A stretch of DNA of 64,000 nucleotides from Chloroflexota bacterium (GTDB lineage: Bacteria > Chloroflexota > Anaerolineae > Aggregatilineales > Phototrophicaceae), in NCBI GenBank assembly GCA_028873975.1, contig JAPPMO010000026.1, positions 149,378 to 213,377 on the forward strand. The letters are read 5' to 3'. Shown in pieces: positions 17,204 through 26,261 of this stretch (position 1 is the first letter of the stretch; each line of letters starts with the position of its first letter). The position numbers were made by a program, and so were the translations under genes. The notes beneath the pieces were generated by a model. That model was not told the DNA's origin, ran no database searches, and was given only the letters and a program-made list of their open reading frames with translations.

Positions 17204-18238
17204 CTATTGCAATTGATCGAAGCTCAGCATGGCTTTGACAACGCCGGTCGCCGGATCCAGCCAGGTCGGGAAATCGTCGGCGATCGTCTCCGGGGCGGCG
17301 CGATGGGTGATCCAGGGGTCGAGGTTAATGGCGCCCTTCTGCAAGCATTCGATGACCCGGGCAAAATCGGACGGGGTCGCGTTGCGGCTGGCGAGCAAGC
17401 TCATCTCGCGCGAATGAAACTGGGGGTCGCTGAAGCGCAAATCGCCCTTGATATGCCCCACTAAAACCAGCGAGCCGCCATGCGCCACATAGTCAAAAGC
17501 CGCCTCCATGGAGCTTGCGCTGCCCGTGCAATCGAATACGAGCGTCGGCAATTCGCCGCCGAGCAGTTGCTGGATCTGCGCCATCGGGTCCTGGCCAGCA
17601 TCAATCAATTTATCGATGCCGAGGGCTTCGGCGCAGAAATTGAGCCTGGCGTCGTTCATCTCCATGACCATCACATCAGCGCCGGCGATCTTGGCGAAAG
17701 TTGCCGTCGCCAAGCCGATGGGACCAGCGCCGATCACCAGCGCATTTTCTCCGGCCGAGATGCGGGCGCGTTCGGCCGCGCGCGCGCCGATGCAGAGCAT
17801 CTCCACCAGCGCCAGCTGCTCGACCGCTACCCCGTCCGCCCGCAGGAGCTTGTCGACCGGCAAGGTGAATTGCTCGCGCATGCCGCCGTCGATATGCACG
17901 CCCAGGACTTGCATGTTCGTACAGCAATTGCTTTTGCCGCGGCGGCAGGCGACGCAGGCGCCGCAATTCAGATAGGGGATAACGCAGCATTGATCGCCGG
18001 CGGCATAGTCCAGCGCGCGCTCGGTTGCGCCGATTTCCAGCACTTCCACCGCCAATTCATGTCCCATGACGCGCGGGTAGCTGAAAAAGTTCTGGTTTCC
18101 GCCGAAGGCATGCAAATCGGTGCCGCAGATGCCCACGCGCTTGACCCGCACGAGCGCCTCCCCGCGCCCCGGTTTGGCCGGTTCGGCGACCTGCCGCAAG
18201 CGGAGTTGAAAGGGTTCTTCCAGTACGATTGCTTTCAA
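17204..18238 (-). CDS. Zinc-dependent alcohol/sugar dehydrogenase (fucose operon)
   Basis: The 344-residue medium-chain dehydrogenase has catalytic zinc ligands C38 and H60-E61 ('GHE'), a structural-zinc cysteine cluster near residues 92-106 and a Rossmann motif 'VIGAGPIGLA'. I chose the TTG at 18238, preceded by GGAG, because homology starts with 'KAIVLEEPF'; a longer reading to 18364 would run into the preceding gene. It is the last dedicated gene of the fucose operon. By analogy with L-fucose oxidative pathways it could act on fucose or on 2-keto-3-deoxy-L-fuconate. Confidence 0.88.
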   Translation of the reverse strand: MKAIVLEEPFQLRLRQVAEPAKPGRGEALVRVKRVGICGTDLHAFGGNQNFFSYPRVMGHELAVEVLEIGATERALDYAAGDQCCVIPYLNCGACVACRRGKSNCCTNMQVLGVHIDGGMREQFTLPVDKLLRADGVAVEQLALVEMLCIGARAAERARISAGENALVIGAGPIGLATATFAKIAGADVMVMEMNDARLNFCAEALGIDKLIDAGQDPMAQIQQLLGGELPTLVFDCTGSASSMEAAFDYVAHGGSLVLVGHIKGDLRFSDPQFHSREMSLLASRNATPSDFARVIECLQKGAINLDPWITHRAAPETIADDFPTWLDPATGVVKAMLSFDQLQ

Positions 18239-18257
18239 GGCATTTGCTCCAGTAATC

Positions 18258-19088
18258 TCAAGGAAGGCCGTAAAAGGTCCTCGCGTTCGCTCCCATGACT
18301 TTGTCTTTGTCCACTTCCGACAGCCCGCCAATGTAGTCGCGGACAATGCCGACCACTTCTCCATAGCTGCCAGAGAGCGTACAGACAGGCCAGTCGCTGC
18401 CGAACATCAGCCGGTCAATGCCGAAGCAATCGAACACGACGTCCAGGTAAGGCGCATAGTCTTCCTGCGTCCATGTCTTCCAAGCCGCTTCCGTGACCAT
18501 GCCCGAGACCTTGCACCAGACGTTTTCGTAAGTCGCCAGTTCGCGGATCTCGCTCGCCCAGGGTTCCATTATGCCGTCCTTGATGAAGGGTTTGGAGATA
18601 TGGTCGAGCGCAAAGGGCTGATCCGGGAAGCGCTTGACCACATCAATCGCGACCCGCAGGTGCTGCGGATAAAGCAGCAAGTCATAAGTCAGCTTGTATT
18701 GATTGAGCAGCGCCAGCCCATCAAGGAAGCCGCCGCCGAGCATGAAGCGATCGTCGATTTCGTCATGCACGATATGACGCAGGCCGACCAGGCGGGGATG
18801 CGGCGCGACGCGCTCCAATTGCGCCGCAATATCCCGCGCGCGCAGATCTACCCAGCCGACGACGCCGCGGATGAAGTCGTTCTTATCGGCCAGTTCCAGC
18901 AAGAATTCGGTCTCGCGCAGGTTCTGCCGCGCCTGGACGGCAACAGTGCCGTCGATGCCATTGGCGGCCAGCAGCGGGACCAGATCAGCCGGCATATAAT
19001 CGCGCTTGAGCGCGCCCTTGTCATCATCAATCCAGGGATATTCGGCAGCCTCATACAGCCAAAAATGTTGGTGCGAATCAATGCCCAT
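18258..19088 (-). CDS. Amidohydrolase-2 family lactonase, probable L-fuconolactonase
   Basis: The 276-residue TIM-barrel metal hydrolase has an N-terminal H6-x-H8 ('DSHQHFW'), 'ALDHISKPF' and a C-terminal 'LMFGSDWPV' aspartate. This is the layout of sugar-acid lactonases such as L-fuconolactonase and L-rhamnonolactonase. An AGGAGG site precedes the ATG. It lies between the aldo/keto reductase and the Zn-dehydrogenase, and together with the upstream alpha-L-fucosidase this points to hydrolysis of L-fucono-lactone. Rhamnonolactone is an alternative substrate. Confidence 0.85.
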   Translation of the reverse strand: MGIDSHQHFWLYEAAEYPWIDDDKGALKRDYMPADLVPLLAANGIDGTVAVQARQNLRETEFLLELADKNDFIRGVVGWVDLRARDIAAQLERVAPHPRLVGLRHIVHDEIDDRFMLGGGFLDGLALLNQYKLTYDLLLYPQHLRVAIDVVKRFPDQPFALDHISKPFIKDGIMEPWASEIRELATYENVWCKVSGMVTEAAWKTWTQEDYAPYLDVVFDCFGIDRLMFGSDWPVCTLSGSYGEVVGIVRDYIGGLSEVDKDKVMGANARTFYGLP

Positions 19089-19097
19089 GCCAACCTC

Positions 19098-20027
19098 CTA
19101 GTTGTTTTCGGGCAGTCCGGTCTGCCAGGTCTTGTCCCGGATCGGCGCCAAGACATCCAGCGCCGCCGCAATCAAGGCTTCGTCATAGGGCGCATCCAGC
19201 CATTCAACATTGCGCCGCATATTGTCCGGGTTGGCGGTGCCGATCAAAGTGCTGTGGATCTCCCGATTGCGCAGGGAGAATTGTACCGCAAGCTGGGCGA
19301 TATCAATGCCTTGCTCGCGGCAAAAAGCGGCGGCGGCGGCGCAGACGGCTTTGATCTCGTCCGTGGCGGGATGCCAGTCCGGCGTACCGCGGTTGGTGAG
19401 CAAGCCCATGCTCAGCGGCGACGCGCCGATGATGCCGACGTCTTTTTCCCGCAAATAGGGAATCAGTCCCGCCAGCGTGGCATCGTTCAGCGAATAATGC
19501 GCGTAGGACAAGATGGTATCGACCTCAATGCGATCCATGATGGCGGGATAGATGGCGAGGGGGAAACCGGTGATGCCGACGAAACGGGCTTTTCCTGTTT
19601 CCTGCACCCGCCGCAGCGCCGGGATGGTCTCGTCGACGATCTGATCCAGCGACGCATATTCGATATCGTGGCATTGGATGATGTCGATATGCTCGAGGCC
19701 CAATCGTCCCAAGCTCTCGTCGACGCTGGCTGTGACGCGCTCGGCGCTGAAATCGAATTCCTCTTCCCCATAACGCCCGACTTTGGTCGCCAGCACATAC
19801 TTGTCCCTGGGAACGCCGCGCAGCGCCTTGCCCAGGACCCTTTCCGCCGTGGTGATGCCATAGAAGGGCGAGCAATCGATCAAATTGACGCCCAGGTCCA
19901 GCGCGACATGCAGGGCGCGGATGCCCTCGTCGTCGTCGATGGGACGGAAGACGCTCCCCAGCGACGAAGCGCCAAAGCTCAGGATGGATACCTCCAGACC
20001 GGTTTTGCCTAACTTGCGATATTCCAT
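19098..20027 (-). CDS. Aldo/keto reductase, probable L-fucose (aldose) 1-dehydrogenase
   Basis: The 309-residue AKR barrel carries the catalytic tetrad D51, Y56, K82 and H120 ('LIDCSPFYG', 'LATKVGRY', 'IQCHDIEY'). It most resembles the L-galactose/L-fucose/D-threo-aldose dehydrogenase branch, which oxidises the sugar C1 to a lactone. It lies 15 bases after alpha-L-fucosidase and 9 bases before the lactonase gene, the expected order for fucose to fuconolactone to fuconate. Confidence 0.87.
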   Translation of the reverse strand: MEYRKLGKTGLEVSILSFGASSLGSVFRPIDDDEGIRALHVALDLGVNLIDCSPFYGITTAERVLGKALRGVPRDKYVLATKVGRYGEEEFDFSAERVTASVDESLGRLGLEHIDIIQCHDIEYASLDQIVDETIPALRRVQETGKARFVGITGFPLAIYPAIMDRIEVDTILSYAHYSLNDATLAGLIPYLREKDVGIIGASPLSMGLLTNRGTPDWHPATDEIKAVCAAAAAFCREQGIDIAQLAVQFSLRNREIHSTLIGTANPDNMRRNVEWLDAPYDEALIAAALDVLAPIRDKTWQTGLPENN

Positions 20028-20042
20028 TTAAGCGCGTCCTTC

Positions 20043-21503
20043 TTAGTACGTGGTATTGCGGGTGATTTTGAAGGCGTAGACGTGGTCGCAGGGTTTGTGA
20101 TCGGGCCGCTCGATCCGGAGCCCGGCCTCCGTCATCTCCCATTTGAGCTCGCCTTCGCTGCCAAGCAATTCGACCGAGCGCAGCTCGTCCGGATAAAATG
20201 CCCGCGCCGACTCGATGAGGAAACTTTTCTCCGGCCAGTCAAAGGTCATGGCATAGAGCATGTTTCCCCGCACGGTGAAGCGGATATCCCGAGCCGTGTA
20301 GCGCAGCGTTTCCTTGGTATCGCTGAAGGCGCCGACGTGGGTCATGCGGGTCGGTCCTTCGCCGAAGGTATTCCAGGGCGTCGTATCGTAGATCGCCTCC
20401 CCGTTTACCCGCAGCCAGTCGCCCATGCCCTCGAGGATCGCTTTCGACTCGTCCGGGATGGCGCCGTCGGGTTTGGGACCCACATTGAGCAGCATGAAGC
20501 CATTCTTGCTGACGTTGTCCGCCAGATATTGCACCATTTCTATCACCGACTTGTATTCGGTTTCCTTGATGTAGCCCCAGCCCTGGCCATCATCGACGGT
20601 GGTATCGGTGATCCATTCGTAATGGGTCAGTTCGGCGGTCTTGCCCAGTTCAAAATCGAGCAGAGCGGCGCCGGGCGGGATATCATGCCATTTGTAGCTG
20701 GCGACGACTTCCCGTCCCCATTCGGCTTCTTTATTGTAGTAATAGGCCAGGAAGTCTTGTTTATACTGATCATGTACGAAGCGCATCCCGAAATCGAACC
20801 AGATATAATCCGGCTGGTAGCGCTCGACGACTTCGACCAGCCGCCCTTTCCAGCGATCAAGAAAGGCTTTGCTGGGCTTGTCCTGCGCCATCCATTCCCC
20901 GTGGTCTTCATGAGCGCCGGCTCGCTTAGGATCGTAATCGAAGTCCAGGTTATGAAGCTCGCCATAGAGCCCGGCGTATGCGGGATCGGAGGTGTCGTAT
21001 TCGCTTTTCCAATGCGGGAAGAACCACCAGTTCTCGGCGTGGTGCATGGCGACCATGAAGCGCAGGCCCTGGGCGCGGATGGCTTTTTCCAGCTCGCCGA
21101 CGACATCGCGCCTGGGTCCCATCTTGCCGGCGCACCACTCGGTGTCGCTGGCGTCCCACATCGGGAAGCCGTCGTGATGTTCGGCGACCGGCCCCGCGAA
21201 TTTGGCGCCGGCGCGTTTGAAGAGCTCCGCCCATTCATCGGGGTCGAAGTTCTCGGCAGTGAACATGGGGATGAAGTCCTTGTAACCGAACTGCGAGGGA
21301 TGCCCATAAGTCTTGCAGTGATAATCGAACTGCGGCGTGCCCTCGCGGTACATATTATAGGGATACCAGGTCACGTTGGGTCCGGTGGCGGGCACGCAAT
21401 AGATGCCCCAATGCGTGTAGATGCCAAATTTCGCCTTGCGCATCCATTCCGCGGTAGGATGCGTCTTGAGCGATGCCCAGGTCGCGTCGTACTGTTTTCT
21501 CAT
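20043..21503 (-). CDS. Alpha-L-fucosidase, GH29
   Basis: The 486-residue glycoside hydrolase has N-terminal 'KFGIYTHWG' (residues 25-33), 'AEHHDGFPMWDASDT' (107-121) and the nucleophile aspartate D237 in 'PDYIWFDFG'. A beta-sandwich C-terminus follows. No signal peptide is present, so cleavage of fucosides should take place in the cytoplasm after import. AGGAGAAA stands before the ATG. It is the first enzyme gene after LacI 2 and begins the fucose operon. Confidence 0.93.
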   Translation of the reverse strand: MRKQYDATWASLKTHPTAEWMRKAKFGIYTHWGIYCVPATGPNVTWYPYNMYREGTPQFDYHCKTYGHPSQFGYKDFIPMFTAENFDPDEWAELFKRAGAKFAGPVAEHHDGFPMWDASDTEWCAGKMGPRRDVVGELEKAIRAQGLRFMVAMHHAENWWFFPHWKSEYDTSDPAYAGLYGELHNLDFDYDPKRAGAHEDHGEWMAQDKPSKAFLDRWKGRLVEVVERYQPDYIWFDFGMRFVHDQYKQDFLAYYYNKEAEWGREVVASYKWHDIPPGAALLDFELGKTAELTHYEWITDTTVDDGQGWGYIKETEYKSVIEMVQYLADNVSKNGFMLLNVGPKPDGAIPDESKAILEGMGDWLRVNGEAIYDTTPWNTFGEGPTRMTHVGAFSDTKETLRYTARDIRFTVRGNMLYAMTFDWPEKSFLIESARAFYPDELRSVELLGSEGELKWEMTEAGLRIERPDHKPCDHVYAFKITRNTTY

Positions 21504-21683
21504 GTTTTTCTCCTATCCAAACGCGGACCGGATTTGATGCCCCCGGTCTATTCTCTTCTCAAGCCTGGTCGGTATCCCCCAGCGCTGCAATCATGAGGCG
21601 ACGATCCCAATGGATATAAAGCGCGGCTTTTCCGCTCGCTGGCATCGGGAAGCGCGCGTTAAATGTCGCCATTTGTCGAGATT

Positions 21684-22679
21684 TCAACTCGATTGCCGCA
21701 GGACCAGTTCACAATTGAAGATTGCGGAAGGAATATCATCTTGATCTCCGTTGAGCGCCTGCAGCACCTTGCGCGCGGCCGTCTCGCCAATGCGATAGGT
21801 GGGTTGGCGCACCACGGTCAAGGGCGGGCTCGATACCTGCGCCCAGGGATGGTCGTCAAAGCCGACGATCGCGACATCCTCCGGGCAAGTCATGCCCAAG
21901 GCTTGCAAGCCCATGAGCGCGCCCAGGCTCAGCAAGTTATTGCAGACGAACACAGCCCGCGGCCGCTCTTCTTGCGCCATGAGTTCTCGCATGGCGCGCT
22001 GGCCGTCTTCAATGCTCAATGGACTGGCGACCGACCAGCGCTCGCGCCGGGGCAGATCTGCTTCCGCCAGCGCCATTTCGAAACCGGAGAGACGCTCGCG
22101 CATGGTCGACAAACGCTGAAAGCCCGAAAGAATGCCGATTTCGCGGTAGCCGCGCTCGATGAGATGCTTCGCGCCCAGATAGGCGCCATATTTGTTGTTG
22201 ACCCCGACATAAGGCGACTTGGCGTTGTCGAAGGTGCGATCCAGCATGACAATTGGAATGTTCAGCTTGGCTGCCTCGTTGAGCGCGTCCCAGTTTTGGC
22301 TGGTGGCGGCGGCGATGATGCCATCGACGCCCTGCCGCAGCAGGATATCAATGTAGTATTCCTCTCGTTCCAGCACCTCGCTGGTATTGCAGACCATCAA
22401 GCTATAACCATTGGCGATCAGCACATCTTCCACACCCAGCATGATTTCGCCGAAGAAAGTATTTGTGACATCGGAGACGATCAAGCCGATGACACGGGTT
22501 CGTTGCGTGGTCAGGCTGCGGGCAGCCACATTCGGTCGATAGCCGAGCGAGCGTATGGCGTCCTGCACGCGTTCTTTGGTGGCCTCTTCCACAAAGCGCG
22601 TCTCGTTAATCACATGCGAGACGGTGGCTTTGGATACGCCGGCTTGTTCAGCAACGTCTTGCATTGTTATGCGTTTCAT
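21684..22679 (-). CDS. LacI-family transcriptional repressor 2
   Basis: From the ATG at 22679 the protein is 331 residues, with helix-turn-helix 'ITMQDVAEQAGVSKATVSHV' at the N-terminus and a sugar-binding sensor domain ('IGLIVSDVTNTFFGE', 'AIVGFDDHPWAQVSSPPLTVV'). A TTG three codons upstream is less likely. It heads the fucose operon on the same strand, with 180 bases to the fucosidase gene. Its own promoter carries two operator-like sites, and related sites occur at two other promoters, so it may control a regulon for fucosides. Confidence 0.93.
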   Translation of the reverse strand: MKRITMQDVAEQAGVSKATVSHVINETRFVEEATKERVQDAIRSLGYRPNVAARSLTTQRTRVIGLIVSDVTNTFFGEIMLGVEDVLIANGYSLMVCNTSEVLEREEYYIDILLRQGVDGIIAAATSQNWDALNEAAKLNIPIVMLDRTFDNAKSPYVGVNNKYGAYLGAKHLIERGYREIGILSGFQRLSTMRERLSGFEMALAEADLPRRERWSVASPLSIEDGQRAMRELMAQEERPRAVFVCNNLLSLGALMGLQALGMTCPEDVAIVGFDDHPWAQVSSPPLTVVRQPTYRIGETAARKVLQALNGDQDDIPSAIFNCELVLRQSS

Positions 22680-22702
22680 CAATGGCAACCCTATGGGTAA
22701 CG

Positions 22703-22753
22703 CGTTGCGTAACCGATTCCTGGAATGGTATCCGATTGCGCTGGAATCGTCAA
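22703..22753 (-). promoter_or_regulatory. Promoter of LacI 2/fucose operon with two operators
   Basis: On the minus strand TTGACG (22748-22753) and TACCAT (22725-22730) are 17 bases apart. Inside the spacer lies GCGCAATCGG (22732-22741). At about +5 to +16 lies GGTTACGCAACG (22703-22714), an imperfect palindrome with a central CG. Both match parts of the operator at 34867-34881, which suggests autoregulation by LacI 2. Confidence 0.65.
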
Positions 22754-22770
22754 ATTTTCGCTTATCCGGT

Positions 22771-23027
22771 ACAGGGCAATCGCATCAAAATGATAGCGAC
22801 TGAAATGGTCGGAATCTAAACCAAATATTAACCACAGAGAACACAGAGGGCACAGAGAAAATATAAAATGTCTGTTTTCAAGTGTGTTTTCGGGTGAAAA
22901 CCACGTTTCGCTTATAACCCTTTCTTATGCTTAGTCCCGGATTTTAGAAGAAATGTCGTCTGAACACCAACGAACTCTGTGCGCTCTGCGCGCTCTGTGT
23001 TGAAAAAATTTGATGCGATTGCCCTGT
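22771..23027. mobile_element. MITE-like element A1 (257 bp, perfect TIRs, 8-bp target duplication)
   Basis: ACAGGGCAATCGCATCAAA (22771-22789) is the exact reverse complement of 23009-23027. The element is flanked on both sides by the direct repeat TATCCGGT (22763-22770 and 23028-23035), a clear target-site duplication. The interior has CACAGAG-type repeats and no open reading frame. A diverged inverted copy of nearly the same length lies at 55259-55517. It must be moved by a transposase encoded elsewhere. It separates the LacI 2 promoter from the promoter of the 23176 operon. Confidence 0.88.
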
Positions 23028-23065
23028 TATCCGGTAGTGGATCCTTTTCGATTCTCATGACCTTG

Positions 23066-23126
23066 TTGCGGGCGAAATCGCCCTATGTTATAGTCGCCCC
23101 CGTCGCTGGGAAACCGATTGCGCGGC
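23066..23126 (+). promoter_or_regulatory. Promoter and LacI-type operator of the 23176 operon
   Basis: TTGCGG (23066-23071) and TATAGT (23089-23094) are 17 bases apart, and transcription should start near 23101. ACCGATTGCGCGGC (23113-23126) follows and shares CCGATTGCGC with sites at 22732-22741 and 34867-34876. The operator position just downstream of the start matches that at the other two promoters, although the right half-site is weak. Confidence 0.5.
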
Positions 23127-23175
23127 TCGGATAGATCATCAATTCCTTGACGCGCGCCAATAATTGGGAACGCCA

Positions 23176-24210
23176 ATGAAACGTGTCACTGTGTTGGGAA
23201 AAGAACGCGCGGGAATCGCCATTGGGCAAGCGCCCCGAGCCAAAGAAAACTGGGTCCTGATCAAAGTGCGCGCCGCGCCCATGTGTACCGAATACAAAGC
23301 CTTCGCAACGGGCGCCAATCATGGTTTTTTCGGGCACGAAGCCGCGGGCGAGGTGGTGGCGGTAGCGCAGCCGGGCAAGGTAAAAGTCGGCGACCGCGTC
23401 GTGGCGATGCCGCTGTCTTCTTGCGGACAATGCGAATATTGCCTGGCCGGCGAATACATCCACTGTCAAGACGCGATCGACTTTGAGGCTTGTCATGGCA
23501 GCGACGATGGAAAAGCGACAATGGCGCAATATCTCTTGAAACAGGACTGGATGCTGGCGCCAATTCCCGACGGCATGTCCTACGAACACGCGTCGATGGC
23601 TTGTTGCGGCTTGGGACCGACCTTCGGCGCCTTTCAGTTGATGGACCTGGACGCGCACGATACCTTGCTCATTACAGGCTTGGGACCGGTGGGGCTGGGC
23701 GGCGTGATCGGCGCCAGGTATCGCGGCGCGACTGTCATCGGCGTCGACGTGAATAGCTACCGTGCCGCGAAAGCGCTTGAACTCGGCGCCGCAGCCGTGA
23801 TCGACCCGACAGACGAAGACGCGCTGGCGCAGATTCTGGCGCGCACAAGCGACGGGCGCGGCGTCGACAAATCAGTGGATTGTTCCGGCGTGGTGGCGGC
23901 GCACCGCCTTTGCATAGACGCGACCCGACGCAAGGGCATGGTCGCTTTTGTCGGCGAATGCACAGACGACACGCCGCTGAAGATCAGCCAGGATATGATC
24001 CGCAAGGGCTTGCGATTGATCGGCTCCTGGCATTACAACCTGGCCGATACGCCGCGCATGATGGCCATGATCAGCCGGGTCGGCGATAAACTGGATCAAC
24101 TGATTACCCATCGATATCCTATCGATGATATTCAAAAAGCCTGGGAGACTCAGCTTTCCGGGCAGTGTGGCAAAGTGATTTTACAGCCCTGGGAGGGAAG
24201 CGATGTATAA
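23176..24210 (+). CDS. Zinc-dependent alcohol/polyol dehydrogenase
   Basis: The 344-residue medium-chain dehydrogenase has C37 and H54-E55 as likely catalytic zinc ligands, a structural-zinc cluster C83/C86/C89/C97, and 'ITGLGPVGLGG' as the NAD-binding loop. The ATG at 23176 was preferred over the TTG at 23164. It is the first gene of a tight five-gene operon of oxidoreductases and an isomerase, and its stop overlaps the next gene by 8 bases. The substrate is not identifiable; a sugar alcohol or sugar acid is likely. Confidence 0.88.
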   Translation: MKRVTVLGKERAGIAIGQAPRAKENWVLIKVRAAPMCTEYKAFATGANHGFFGHEAAGEVVAVAQPGKVKVGDRVVAMPLSSCGQCEYCLAGEYIHCQDAIDFEACHGSDDGKATMAQYLLKQDWMLAPIPDGMSYEHASMACCGLGPTFGAFQLMDLDAHDTLLITGLGPVGLGGVIGARYRGATVIGVDVNSYRAAKALELGAAAVIDPTDEDALAQILARTSDGRGVDKSVDCSGVVAAHRLCIDATRRKGMVAFVGECTDDTPLKISQDMIRKGLRLIGSWHYNLADTPRMMAMISRVGDKLDQLITHRYPIDDIQKAWETQLSGQCGKVILQPWEGSDV

Positions 24211-25231
24211 GACGGTTATCATCGGCGTCGGCGGCGGACGGGCCCACGGACACGCGGATGCGTATCAGCATGTGAAGCGCGGCAGAGTCGTGGCCGTCTG
24301 TGACCTGGAGCGGGGACCGATGGACGAGTTCGCCGACAAGTACGATGTGAAAGCGACTTACACCGATTACCGCGAGATGTTCGAGAAAGAACGGCCGGAG
24401 CTGGCGCATGTCAGCACGCCGCCCAATGTCCGGCTGGAGGTCCTGGAAGCGGCTGAGGCAGCCGGCGTGCCAGCAGTCTTGGTGGAAAAGCCGCTGGCGA
24501 TACAAGGCGAGGACTACCTGGCCATCAGAGACTTCGCCGCGCGCAATCCAAAAATCAAGGTCGCTATCAATCATCAATTGCAGTTTCACCCGCGCCGGCA
24601 GCATCTGCAGAAGCTGGTCGCGGATGGCGCCATCGGCGAGATCCGCTTTATCGAAGCCAGCTCAGGTATGAACCTGACTTATCAAGGCACGCACTCCCTG
24701 CAGGCGATCGGCGCTTTTAATCCGGCCAGGCCGACGACTGTCTTCGGGCAAGTATCGGGCGCGGCGGGCTTGCAGCCCAATGTTAAAGAACATTACGCGC
24801 CCGATCAAAGCTTGGCGGCGGTTGAATACGACAACGGCGTACAGGCGACGCTGCGCTGCGGCGAAAACGCGCCGCGCGTGCCGCGGGGACAGCAAATCTG
24901 GCAGCACAAGCGCATCGCGGTTTATGGCATGACGGGCTATATCCACTGGACGATGTGGGGCTGGGAGAGCTTCATCAACGGCCTTTACGACAGCGGCGAA
25001 CACGAATACCCGGAGGAAGACCTGCTCGGGCAAGCGGCCATGACCGAGGCCATGTTCGACTGGCTGGAAGACGATAGCGCCGGGCATCCGCTAAACCTGG
25101 ATCGCGCCTTGGTCGACTTCAACGTGATTTTGGCGCTTTACGCCAGTTCTCTCAAGCACAAGGTGGTCGAGTTGCCCTACGAGCCGGAAGCCAATCTGGC
25201 GCCGAAACTGCGCGACGCTCTCCAAGACTAA
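24203..25231 (+). CDS. Gfo/Idh/MocA family sugar oxidoreductase
   Basis: The 342-residue protein has an N-terminal Rossmann domain ('VIIGVGGGRAHGHADA') and the hallmark E95-K96-P97, whose Lys is catalytic in the family. The C-terminal substrate domain is of normal size. GGGAGG precedes the ATG, which lies inside the end of the upstream gene. Family members oxidise inositols, glucose or other pyranoses with NAD(P). The operon context suggests oxidation of a ring-form sugar. Confidence 0.9.
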   Translation: MYKTVIIGVGGGRAHGHADAYQHVKRGRVVAVCDLERGPMDEFADKYDVKATYTDYREMFEKERPELAHVSTPPNVRLEVLEAAEAAGVPAVLVEKPLAIQGEDYLAIRDFAARNPKIKVAINHQLQFHPRRQHLQKLVADGAIGEIRFIEASSGMNLTYQGTHSLQAIGAFNPARPTTVFGQVSGAAGLQPNVKEHYAPDQSLAAVEYDNGVQATLRCGENAPRVPRGQQIWQHKRIAVYGMTGYIHWTMWGWESFINGLYDSGEHEYPEEDLLGQAAMTEAMFDWLEDDSAGHPLNLDRALVDFNVILALYASSLKHKVVELPYEPEANLAPKLRDALQD

Positions 25232-25234
25232 ATT

Positions 25235-26242
25235 ATGGGGAACAAGCCGAAGATCCTCATCGCCATTCGAGAATCACTTTTTCGCGACCTGTTCGCGGCC
25301 GAAGAGCTTCGGCGATTGAGGCAACTGGGCGCGTTGGAAACTGCCGTATCTGACCAGAACTTGACCTCGAGTCAACTCGCCGCTGCGGTCGGCGGCGCAG
25401 ACATCGTCATCACCGGCTGGGGGACGCCCGTCTTCACGGACGAGGTGCTGACCGCAGCCCATAAGCTCAAGCTGATCGCGCACTCGGCCGGGTCAATCAA
25501 GCGCTTGCTGCCGCCGCCGGTCTTCGATCACGGGGCTCGCGTCACGCATGTCGCCGCCGCTTTGGCGCCGCCGGTTGGGGAGACCACCCTGCTGCTTGTC
25601 TTGCTCGCCCTGAGGCGATTCCACGAGCTTGACCGCGCCTTCAAGGAAGGGGGATGGGCCGCCGCGCGCTCGTTTGAACTGGGCAAGGAACTCGCCGGAC
25701 AGGTCATCGGCATCGTCGGCGCCAGCCTCACCGGGCGCGAAAGCATGCGCCGTCTGCGCACGCTGGATGCCGAACTCTGGATCTACGATCCTTACCTCAG
25801 CGCCGACGAAGCGGCGGCTCTGGGCGGGAGGAAAGTTGAGCTGGAACAGCTATTGCGCGAATGCCCCATCGTCAGTTTGCACGCGCCGTCGACAGACGAG
25901 ACCTATCAAATGATCGGCGCCGAGCAATTCGCCCTGCTAAGAGACGGCGCGATCTTCATCAACACAGCGCGGGCGCATCTGATCGACGAGGCGGCGCTGC
26001 TGGCCGAATTGCAGTCGGGCCGGATCTTCGCGGCGCTCGATGTCTTCGAGCATGAGCCCTTGCCGGACGACAGCCCTTTCCGCCAGTTGCAAAACGTGAT
26101 TATTACGCCGCATATCGCGGCGCATACACAGCAGGCGCGCGCCCGGCAGGGTCGATATTGCGTCGACGAGATCAAGCGCTTCCTGCGCGATGGATCGTTG
26201 CGCTACGAGGTCACCCGCGCTAAGCTCAATATCATGGCTTGA
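25235..26242 (+). CDS. D-isomer 2-hydroxyacid dehydrogenase family protein
   Basis: The 335-residue protein resembles phosphoglycerate/hydroxypyruvate-type dehydrogenases. The catalytic residues are R246 ('NTARAHLID'), E274 ('FEHEPL') and H293 ('TPHIAAHT'). The nucleotide loop reads 'GIVGASLTGRES' where the family usually has GxGxxG, so cofactor binding may differ. It lies 3 bases after the Gfo/Idh/MocA gene. A 2-hydroxy sugar acid substrate is plausible. Confidence 0.87.
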   Translation: MGNKPKILIAIRESLFRDLFAAEELRRLRQLGALETAVSDQNLTSSQLAAAVGGADIVITGWGTPVFTDEVLTAAHKLKLIAHSAGSIKRLLPPPVFDHGARVTHVAAALAPPVGETTLLLVLLALRRFHELDRAFKEGGWAAARSFELGKELAGQVIGIVGASLTGRESMRRLRTLDAELWIYDPYLSADEAAALGGRKVELEQLLRECPIVSLHAPSTDETYQMIGAEQFALLRDGAIFINTARAHLIDEAALLAELQSGRIFAALDVFEHEPLPDDSPFRQLQNVIITPHIAAHTQQARARQGRYCVDEIKRFLRDGSLRYEVTRAKLNIMA

Positions 26243-26261
26243 AGAAAGCAGGAGCCTCAAC

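Noticed and set aside
18239-18364. N-terminal extension of the Zn-dehydrogenase
   Set aside because: It would overlap the end of the lactonase gene by over 100 bases; homology begins at the TTG at 18238.
18600-20012. 470-residue reading frame on the plus strand
   Set aside because: It runs antisense across two well-supported genes (lactonase and aldo/keto reductase).
20082-21596. 504-residue reading frame on the plus strand
   Set aside because: It is the mirror of the alpha-L-fucosidase gene, which has clear catalytic motifs; the opposite frame has none.
22820-23005. Possible CRISPR array from repeated CACAGAG units
   Set aside because: The units are short, unevenly spaced and lie within an element bounded by inverted repeats; there are no spacers of constant size and no cas genes.
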